DNA of 5,122 nucleotides from an uncultured Roseiflexaceae bacterium (GTDB taxonomy: Bacteria > Chloroflexota > Chloroflexia > Chloroflexales > Roseiflexaceae), in assembly GCA_937988885.1 (NCBI GenBank), contig CALKHR010000165.1, positions 1-5,122 on the forward strand, in the 5' to 3' direction. Positions 1 to 4,781 of the stretch are shown one piece after another (position 1 is the first letter of the stretch; the number at the start of each line of letters is the position of its first letter). The position numbers and the translations under genes were made by a program. The notes beneath the pieces are model-generated. The model was not told the DNA's origin and ran no database searches. It saw nothing but the letters and a program-made list of their open reading frames with translations.

Positions 1-1129
1 CGGCCTCTTCGCGCATCCATTGGCCATAGTAGCGCACATCTTCGGCCAAACCTTGGGCACCCTTCCAGGAACGAGGAGGGAGGAAAGAGGATTGAGCATC
101 TCGCCTCAGATCTTCGTTCGCTCCTTTTTGCTCGCTGCTAATACCTATTTCCTCGTTTCTCGTCCCTCCCTCAGCTTGCGGCGCATCGTCGTGAGCATAC
201 GGCTGGCTTCGTCGATCAGGCCGCGCGCTAGGATCGTCTCCTGGGGCTGAAACCAACCGATTCGCTCGCAAAGAGTCAGAAGGGTCTCCACTTCCGCCAG
301 TGAGCCCTGAGCGATCGCCAGGAATTGAGCCTTCTCGTTGCGTGACTCGCGCGTCCATCCCTCCGCGATATTCGCCGGGATCGACACGGCCGCCCGCGTG
401 ATCTGTGAACGCATCCCGTACGTCTCTTCCCGCGGGAACTGCGGAGTCAAGCGATAGATCGCCTGCGCCAAATCCATCGACTTCTGCCAGACCACCAGTT
501 CCCGATAGTGAAGCGGCTCGCTCTTTTCTCGTTTCTCCATACTCACTCCTACTCCTAGGATTGACTGGCGGCTGGTTAGCAAACTTAGGTGGAATCTCGA
601 TCATGGCTTTATTGATCAGCACCGGCACCGGGTTCAGGTCGCTGGCATAACTCTCTAGACCCAAACGCTGGGCTTCCAGCGGCAGCGCGCCGCCGCCGGC
701 GAAGGGGTCGTGGAAGGCCGGCAGCTTTTCGGGGTCGAACAGTTCGGCGGCACGCGGGTGATCGCGGTTTGCCTCACAGGTGCGCCGCCAACTCTTCCAA
801 ATCTCCTCGCGGGCTTGGTTCAAGACCTTTTCATTGGTAGTATTCTCCCACAACACCAACTGCTCGATAATCCGAAAGAGCCGCTGGCGCTCGGCCTCTT
901 GGGCCTCCTCGGTGGGGAACAACTCGGGATGAGCCGAAGGATCATCGACCATCTGAGCGAAAATCACCGCCCGCGCTGCGGCCAATGGTCGGCGCGCCCA
1001 CCACAGGTGCAGCGTGCTGGGGTGGCCATGGCGGATGGACTTCTCGCGGGCGCTGGCGGCGTTGATCGCATCCAGCGGCAGGGCGACTTCAATCAGTTTT
1101 TTAGTGGTCTGCATGATCGATACCGTCAT
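1..1129 (-). CDS. DUF1156 domain DNA methylase (COG1743-like), N-terminal part, cut by window edge, with internal insertion
   Basis: This frame is open from ATG at 1129 to the left edge (376 codons); I checked every codon of the 1-661 part for stops. Residues 10-50 (KKLIEVALPL, then REKSIRHGHPSTLHLWWARRP) are the DUF1156 signature. DPFAGGG at about 141-147 followed by LPLEAQRLG and ASDLNP is the SAM-binding motif I of an N6-adenine methylase. The catalytic DPPY motif would lie beyond the window. Residues 355-376 (WKGAQGLAEDVRYYG...) resume the family sequence; residues about 192-354 do not look like the family and are the translation of an inserted element. Start 1129 has AGGATGAGG 11 bases upstream, overlapping the stop of the preceding gene. 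ATG 1114 is an in-frame alternative without a clear ribosome site. The gap to the upstream gene is 18 bases, so co-transcription is likely. Expected role: modification methylase of a defence system. Activity of the inserted form is unknown. Confidence 0.9.
   Translation of the reverse strand, partial: MTVSIMQTTKKLIEVALPLDAINAASAREKSIRHGHPSTLHLWWARRPLAAARAVIFAQMVDDPSAHPELFPTEEAQEAERQRLFRIIEQLVLWENTTNEKVLNQAREEIWKSWRRTCEANRDHPRAAELFDPEKLPAFHDPFAGGGALPLEAQRLGLESYASDLNPVPVLINKAMIEIPPKFANQPPVNPRSRSEYGETRKERAASLSGTGGLAEVDGFGAGDLSLDSAVPAGRDVRDAFTDHAGGRVDPGEYRGGMDARVTQREGSIPGDRSGLTGGSGDPSDSLRANRLVSAPGDDPSARPDRRSQPYAHDDAPQAEGGTRNEEIGISSEQKGANEDLRRDAQSSFLPPRSWKGAQGLAEDVRYYGQWMREEA
145..540 (-). CDS. 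four helix bundle protein (23S rRNA-intervening-sequence type, PF05635/TIGR02436 family), nested in the methylase gene
   Basis: The 131-residue product carries the family hallmarks: LVVWQKSMDLA near residues 15-25, RSQITRAAVSIPANIAEG at 44-61, then SRNEKAQFLAIAQGSLAEVETLL and a last helix ending in a basic tail (RRKLREGRETRK). Length is usual for the family. I chose ATG 540 rather than the upstream start at 582 because AGGAG (550-546) lies 5 bases before it and because family proteins begin shortly before the LVVWQK helix. Relatives are encoded in intervening sequences of 23S rRNA genes and as stand-alone genes, and are related to the Avd accessory protein of diversity-generating retroelements; they form basic oligomeric bundles that may bind nucleic acid, but the function is not established. 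Here the gene sits on the same strand as the DUF1156 methylase, in a different frame, wholly inside it. Confidence 0.88.
   Translation of the reverse strand: MEKREKSEPLHYRELVVWQKSMDLAQAIYRLTPQFPREETYGMRSQITRAAVSIPANIAEGWTRESRNEKAQFLAIAQGSLAEVETLLTLCERIGWFQPQETILARGLIDEASRMLTTMRRKLREGRETRK
546..550 (-). promoter_or_regulatory. ribosome binding site AGGAG of the nested four-helix-bundle gene
   Basis: AGGAG followed by TGAGT and ATG (540) is a near-ideal Shine-Dalgarno at 5-base spacing, preceded by a second partial copy (TAGGAG at 557-552 region reads AGGAGT). It decides the start at 540 and shows that the nested gene is equipped for its own translation rather than being a chance frame. Confidence 0.7.
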
Positions 1130-1140
1130 CTATTCAGGAA

Positions 1141-1149
1141 CCTCATCCT
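1141..1149 (-). promoter_or_regulatory. ribosome binding site AGGATGAGG of the methylase gene
   Basis: AGGATGAGG lies 11 bases before ATG 1129 and overlaps the TAG stop of the upstream 130-residue gene (1150-1148). ATG 1114 has nothing comparable, so this site favours 1129 as the start and suggests translational coupling of the two genes. Confidence 0.45.
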
Positions 1150-1540
1150 ACAGGCGAGGTTGTTTTGGCGCTACAATAAAACCTTCAGGAACCTCCAGAT
1201 CATTCAGATCCAAAGGAACCTCAAATTCATACGAACCATGAAATGCATTCGCAGCAGCAACATACCTACGAATGGCCACAAGATCTTCGATGATTCTCCC
1301 TTCGATAGCCGAAAGGAGATGTACATCGCGATGTTTGATCTCCACACCTTTGCATAGTGCATCGAGACTTGCGCCCGCATAGATGCTCTGCTCTTTGCCG
1401 ATAAACGTTAAGGTGGGCACGGTGGAATAGTATCGAATTTGCTCAAGTTCCTCTTTGCTGACAGTGAGCTTGAGATGTGAGCTAAATTCTAGGCCGCCCA
1501 GCAAGGAGCGCACTTGTTTACGTTTGATGGCAATGTGCAT
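1148..1540 (-). CDS. uncharacterised 130-residue protein
   Basis: I do not recognise this family. The product starts MHIAIKRKQVRSLLGG and shows no signal peptide or membrane segment; the N-terminal third alternates hydrophobic and charged residues like beta strands (HLKLTV, PTLTFIG), the middle (ALCKGVEIKHRDVHLL, then AIEGRIIEDLVAIRRYVAAAN) looks helical, and it ends in an acidic then Pro-rich tail. ATG 1540 is chosen because GGTGAG lies 9 bases upstream; a longer form from TTG 1603 would add 21 residues but has poor ribosome spacing. It is 18 bases upstream of the methylase start, so it is probably an operon partner of the methylase. The coding frame is intact. A small accessory or regulator protein of the defence locus is possible, but nothing in the sequence proves it. 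Confidence 0.75.
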   Translation of the reverse strand: MHIAIKRKQVRSLLGGLEFSSHLKLTVSKEELEQIRYYSTVPTLTFIGKEQSIYAGASLDALCKGVEIKHRDVHLLSAIEGRIIEDLVAIRRYVAAANAFHGSYEFEVPLDLNDLEVPEGFIVAPKQPRL

Positions 1541-1641
1541 ACGATTACTCTCACCATCTCGTGATGCTCTGCATGAGAATCCGAAAAACAACCAGCACAG
1601 CAAAGTCCTACAAAACTTCAGTTTAGAGTATTCGCTGTTTT

Positions 1642-1850
1642 ATACCAAATCCGGTTAGACAGTTATCATTGAAAACCCGTTTTAGCCTGCGGCAGCAAGG
1701 TACTTCCTTTTTATTGTGATTTCGATGCGCTGCGTGTAGCAGCGCATCGAAATCACCTGCCAGGGAGTAAGGCTGGTATCACTTGAAATGTTGTTTCGCG
1801 TTATTCATCAAGCCGACTGCTGTTCGTAACTCATTACTCGGATCTGGTAT
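1642..1850. mobile_element. possible MITE-like element
   Basis: ATACCAAATCCG at 1642-1653 is repeated in inverted orientation at 1839-1850 (ATACCAGATCCG on the minus strand), 11 of 12 identical. The 209 bases between have no coding capacity and contain a perfect long stem-loop. Terminal inverted repeats around a short, structured, non-coding core are the form of a MITE. No target duplication is obvious and the outer flanks differ, so this remains tentative. Confidence 0.35.
1716..1756. repeat. perfect 18-bp inverted repeat, 5-base loop
   Basis: GTGATTTCGATGCGCTGC (1716-1733), loop GTGTA, and its exact reverse complement at 1739-1756. It is a very stable hairpin on either strand. It lies about 180 bases after the stop of the DraG-like gene. 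No T-run follows it in either direction, so it is not a canonical intrinsic terminator, though it may still stop transcription, protect RNA ends, or be a core of a mobile element. Confidence 0.9.
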
Positions 1851-1856
1851 TACTCG

Positions 1857-1899
1857 TTGAGTTCCTTCACTTCGCTTCGCAGCTTGTTCAGGATGATAG
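1857..1899 (-). repeat. dispersed-repeat-like segment
   Basis: Read on the minus strand it contains TCATCCTGAAC, then GCGAAGCGAAGTGAAGGA and CTCA. This resembles the dispersed intergenic repeat of the type TCATCCTGAGCGAAGCGAAGGATCTCA seen in many Chloroflexota and other bacterial genomes, here with an AAGCT insertion. Recognition is from memory. Confidence 0.4.
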
Positions 1900-1937
1900 C
1901 GCTTCTGTTGAAATAGGAAATGTATCTAACAGAACGT

Positions 1938-3533
1938 TTACCAGCCTGGATACTTCTCCCAATCGGCGGCGAACCACGAAGCTTCGGGAGGGTTAGCGAA
2001 CTCAATGAAGAAATCCCAAGCTAGCTCTGCGATCTCGTTTCGAAGCTCTAACTGATCCAACCAGCGCTGCGGAATAGCCTGTTTACCGAACAGCAAGCCG
2101 AGTAGTTGGCCCGTCAACGCACCGGTAAGGTCGCATTCACCTGAATGACTGGTCGCCAACCAAACGCCATGTGCGAAATCGTTGGCTTTCAAAGCACAGA
2201 ACACAGTAATCGCAAGCGCCTCGGATGCCATTATACCAGAACCTAGTGTGGCAACCGTCGCAGGTGTTGCAGGAGCGCTATTCGCCAATTCCCGAGCTTG
2301 GGCGACAGCCTTGAGGCACTCTTTATGATTGGGCACCTCTTTGAGCGCATCATCGGCAGCATCCAAGGCTTCCGTAAGCGAAGCACCTCGTACAATCTTA
2401 TCGAGCAGCGTCGCGAAATAACCGGCTGTAACATACCCCGTTGCATGCCCATGTGTCAAGGCGGCGATCTCACAGCCAAGCGAAAACGTATCAAACAGGC
2501 CAGTCAAGCCAACGGGAGCGATCCTCGCTAGCGCGCCAACACCTTTGCTTTTGTTGATTGGTTCCTTTGGGCTGCCACGTTTACCGCCACGAAGCGCTGT
2601 TAGCACTGTTTGGCTAGGACCACGCCGCGCATGCAGAGCCTCCAGCGCAACGAGCCAGCCATCGGCTTCGGTTGGCACTGGAGCCGGATCTGGCATGGGA
2701 TACCCTTGGGTGGCTAACCACCGATAGTAGGCATGCAGCACGACGCCCACAATATCGCAGATGCCTTTTTCATCGCTGCGCCGTTTGGCACGGATCAGAC
2801 CCTCGGCGGTGAATAACGTCATTTGGCTATGCCAACTCAAGGTACCACGTTTACCAGCGATCGGCAGGAAATCGAGCTGATCCGCAGTGGCGAATGGTAC
2901 ACCTTGCTTGGCCTGACGAAGGCCCGCACCAAGCGCATCGCCTACGGCACCACCGAGCAGGCAGCCCGCCAAGCTATCGAGCGTCGCATGCGGGGCATGC
3001 GCAGGGCGATGCGAATGCAACTCGTGCAGCCATTCCTGCGAGAAAAGCTGACGCACTGGTCGCAAGGATTTGCTATGCACCAACGTACGTCGAACATGAG
3101 CGCCTTGATGGGCATCAAACGACAGCACTTCAACATAGCCATCGCGAAAGCAGGCCCGTTCTAGCAGATACAGCGTTGGAGCCGAGTTATTGCTGTAGAC
3201 CCCAGCAGGCATTATATCGGATTGCTTCGCTTCACCTGAGAGCGTGTCGATCACATGTTGCAGTTTGCTATCAATGAACTGCTGCCTGCCCGCCTTCGTT
3301 TGATTGGCTTCGTAAGGGAGCATAAAGACCTGGCGCAGGATCAACTGTCCTAAGGTTTGTTTGCTCGATGCGCCCTTTGGATTGGGTTGATAGGCAAGCA
3401 CATTGATAGCCGGATTGATGTATTGCATGTCGCCTGCAGGGAATGCCATCTGCTGATGGTATTCCACAACCACGAGCATGTCCTTAACCGTTCGCGTTTC
3501 CACTACTGTTTGAGATGCCACGACCTTACCCAT
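1938..3533 (-). CDS. ADP-ribosylglycohydrolase (DraG-like) family protein with unknown N-terminal region and altered active site
   Basis: The 531-residue product has two parts. Residues 1-180 are unrecognised (VKDMLVVVEYHQQMAFPAGDMQY near the start) and mixed alpha/beta in character. Residues 185-531 follow the ADP-ribosylglycohydrolase fold: SLAGCLLGGAVGDALG at about 187-202, GVGALARIAPVGL in the middle, and HSGECDLTGALTGQLLG from 463. The family removes ADP-ribose from proteins or nucleic acid using two metal ions held by an (S/T)DDT motif and a DxDxT motif. Here the first motif reads SWHS (residues 233-236), losing both Asp, and the second reads GECDLTG, with only Asp468 and Thr470 kept. 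Hydrolase activity is therefore doubtful; binding or a changed chemistry is possible. ATG 3533 is preferred; GTG 3590 would add 19 residues. Neither start has a strong ribosome site. The gene is intact although its upstream neighbours are broken. Confidence 0.85.
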   Translation of the reverse strand: MGKVVASQTVVETRTVKDMLVVVEYHQQMAFPAGDMQYINPAINVLAYQPNPKGASSKQTLGQLILRQVFMLPYEANQTKAGRQQFIDSKLQHVIDTLSGEAKQSDIMPAGVYSNNSAPTLYLLERACFRDGYVEVLSFDAHQGAHVRRTLVHSKSLRPVRQLFSQEWLHELHSHRPAHAPHATLDSLAGCLLGGAVGDALGAGLRQAKQGVPFATADQLDFLPIAGKRGTLSWHSQMTLFTAEGLIRAKRRSDEKGICDIVGVVLHAYYRWLATQGYPMPDPAPVPTEADGWLVALEALHARRGPSQTVLTALRGGKRGSPKEPINKSKGVGALARIAPVGLTGLFDTFSLGCEIAALTHGHATGYVTAGYFATLLDKIVRGASLTEALDAADDALKEVPNHKECLKAVAQARELANSAPATPATVATLGSGIMASEALAITVFCALKANDFAHGVWLATSHSGECDLTGALTGQLLGLLFGKQAIPQRWLDQLELRNEIAELAWDFFIEFANPPEASWFAADWEKYPGW

Positions 3534-3691
3534 TTCTATGCAATAACGTAAACAACAATGCCCTACGCTCGTATGTTGCCCGTTGAACACGTGTTTGTGT
3601 AAGGGAATGCTCAGGTTTGGTTATCTTAATGCGCTATCGTCGCTATTCCTTATGAGTATATACTAATCGATACGTTGCAGGATAAAGATTA
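3534..3691. other. gap between the DraG-like gene and the IS remnant
   Basis: No gene is visible in these 158 bases. They include the palindrome AGTATATACT at 3655-3664 and must contain the promoter and ribosome site of the DraG-like gene if it is expressed by itself, but no consensus -35/-10 pair stands out. No continuation of the broken GHKL ATPase gene is found here. Confidence 0.5.
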
Positions 3692-4273
3692 GGCTCTGTC
3701 TGACAATTCATCTAGGAAATCAGCAAGCGCAAATAGCGCTCAATAAAGGCGAGTTTGACGAGTTGGAGATAATTGACCGCCAATTTCTCATAACGGGTAG
3801 CTACCGAGCGACACTCCTTCAACCACCCAATACATCGCTCGATCACATTACGGTCACGATAGAAGCGCGGAATAACGACTTGAATACCGTGGCTCTGTAA
3901 CCAATGCCGAATACGGTGAGCGTGATAGGCTTTGTCCGCAGCAACTCGCTCAGGTCGCTTGCGCGTACGACCACTCGTCCGACGCTCAATCGAGACGGTT
4001 TCAAGCAATGCCTCGCACTGGGTTGATTCGTGTGCTTGACCGGGCAAAAGCAGAGCACTGAGTGGGAGGCCTTGTGCATCAAGTGGACTTGAAGTGCTTG
4101 GAGGATCACATCCCAGGTGCCGTTACGACGCCAGAATACATAACGATCGTAGATGGTCTGGTGTGCCCATACCGTTCAGGAATATCGCACCAAGGCGCTA
4201 CGGAGCGAAGTTTCCAGAACAGACCATTTCAGATTGGGCGGTGGTCCAACCAGGGACGACCAACCGACCCATT
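3692..4273 (-). mobile_element. decayed IS5-family insertion sequence
   Basis: The transposase remnant reads toward a probable IS end at 3692-3708 (GGCTCTGTCTGACAATT), 20 bases after the transposase stop and next to a TTA that fits the short T-A-type targets of the IS5 family. The other end is missing: no inverted copy of this end is present near 4273, where the sequence joins the frame of a GHKL ATPase directly. At about 580 bases it is much shorter than an intact IS5 element (roughly 850-1200). The element is 5'-truncated, internally deleted and cannot move by itself. Confidence 0.75.
3712..4273 (-). pseudogene. IS5-family transposase, multiply broken
   Basis: Pieces of a DDE transposase lie in different frames. 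From 4273 to 4166: GRPWLDHRPI, an in-frame TGA, then NGLFWKLRS..APWCDIPERYG. After a frameshift, 4160 to about 4085: QTIYDRYVFWRRNGTWDVILQALQ. After a second break, 4083 to 3712: LDAQGLPLS, PGQAHESTQ, then ADKAYHAHRIRHWL, VIPR and FYRDRNVIERCIGWLKECR. Compared with the family, the N-terminal 20-30 residues are absent, about 60-70 residues with the first catalytic Asp are deleted near 4083, and the 15-20 residues normally between VIPR and the YRxRNVIER motif are gone. The second Asp (in ADKAY) and the Glu (in VIERC) remain. The last piece has a frame of 111 codons from ATG 4047, but a functional transposase is not possible. Confidence 0.85.
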
Positions 4274-4781
4274 CTTGAAAATTCTTTTCAAGTTCTTGCT
4301 GTCGAAGCTTATCACCTATTTCTACCCGAATAATCGTTTTACCATTGGTATTCAGGGTTTTCCTATACCAAGATGGTTATGTGAATCGTTGGCGCTCAAA
4401 ATAAATAGCCAAGGTAGGTGTAAACAGCTCTACACGATCACCAAGACTAAAGGTGCTTTTGAAACCAATCCCACGGAAACCAATTGTATGAAGCGCTCGT
4501 TTATTCGAATAGCCGAAACGGCAGAGCGAAGCAAAATGTTCTTCGGTGAAATCGTCACCATTATGCTCGAAAATAAACACAGAATCCTCAATACGCACAC
4601 TCGCTTCAGTCGCACCCGCGTCATCTGCATTTTAGAGTAACTCGGATAGTACGTGTCGAGGACTCTGAACTTGCTTAAAAAGTTGATGCCATGGCCCTGC
4701 AAGCTCGGGATCTTTTTCGAGTTGCTCCCATCGCCGCGTAGCCTTCCGACTGATAGTATCAAAATAGCTGGGCTTTTTCAT
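4263..4781 (-). pseudogene. GHKL/sacsin-N-terminal-type ATPase, broken by two nonsense codons and truncated
   Basis: A single frame from ATG 4781 reads MKKPSYFDTISRKATRRWEQL onward and matches an Hsp90/histidine-kinase-like ATP-binding domain: N-box ELL-stop-NADDAG at 47-56, G1-like EHNGDDF at 72-78, and GFRGIGFKS at 101-109. The codon between ELL and NADD, usually Gln, is TAA (4634-4632); a second TAA stands at codon 135 (4379-4377). The frame continues family-like (KTIIRVEIGDKLRQQELEKNFQEWVG) to about 4263, where an IS5 remnant begins. The rest of the protein, usually many hundred residues, is absent. Its start overlaps the upstream helicase stop in ATGA, the mark of a co-translated operon partner. 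Both stops are single-base changes from sense codons, pointing to recent decay. A partial frame from GTG 4598 to 4377 is only a fragment of this gene. Confidence 0.82.

Larger units (their letters stand above)
65..559 (-). mobile_element. IVS-like insertion in the methylase gene
   Basis: Family-like methylase sequence stops after PPVNP (codon ending at 557) and resumes at the Trp codon at 65-67, so roughly 490 bases between them are extra. The element holds the four-helix-bundle gene and its own ribosome site. Its ends form an imperfect inverted repeat (65-78 and 546-559). The host reading frame has no stop across the element, so it could be translated through as about 163 residues of low-complexity, Gly/Arg/Asp-rich sequence. 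This architecture recalls 23S rRNA intervening sequences but in an mRNA. The exact borders are inferred from memory of the family; an alignment with uninterrupted homologues would fix them. Confidence 0.7.
65..559. repeat. imperfect inverted repeat bracketing the four-helix-bundle gene (arms 65-78 and 546-559)
   Basis: On the minus strand, the left arm CCTAGGAGTAGGAG (559-546) can pair with CTCCTCGTTCCTGG (78-65): 13 pairs including two G-U, with one single-base bulge on each side. The stem would bring the element ends together and would also mask the AGGAG ribosome site of the nested gene. Because one arm is purine-rich and Shine-Dalgarno-like, pairing with a CT-rich stretch could partly be chance. 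Confidence 0.5.
1604..1937. other. gene-free stretch with repeats
   Basis: No coding frame here resembles a protein. The 334 bases hold a perfect 18-bp stem-loop, a pair of inverted 12-mers that may be ends of a small non-autonomous element, and a segment like a dispersed bacterial repeat (listed separately). It separates the DraG-like gene from the small gene and methylase, so these two groups may not share one transcript. I see no convincing promoter. Confidence 0.6.

Noticed and set aside
541..582. Longer start for the four-helix-bundle gene at 582
   Set aside because: It would add 14 residues encoded partly by methylase codons outside the element; ATG 540 has a strong Shine-Dalgarno at proper spacing.
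710..1357. Plus-strand open frame of 215 codons
   Set aside because: It is the antisense of the methylase gene and small gene, with no recognisable protein features; the minus-strand reading has clear DUF1156 motifs.
1639..1667. TATAAA (1644-1639, minus strand) as a promoter for the small gene
   Set aside because: No acceptable -35 hexamer at 16-18 bases upstream; a lone TATAAA is common by chance.
1716..1756. Stem-loop as an intrinsic terminator
   Set aside because: Neither strand has a T-run after the stem; a termination role cannot be claimed from sequence.
3534..3590. GTG 3590 as start of the DraG-like gene
   Set aside because: No ribosome site, and the added 19 residues (with several Cys and His) do not look like part of the protein; kept only as an alternative.
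3655..3664. Palindrome AGTATATACT as an operator
   Set aside because: Only 10 bases, AT-rich, with no second copy and no regulator gene nearby.
4062..4640. Plus-strand open frame of 192 codons
   Set aside because: It crosses the transposase remnant and the ATPase pseudogene in antisense; the family matches are on the minus strand.
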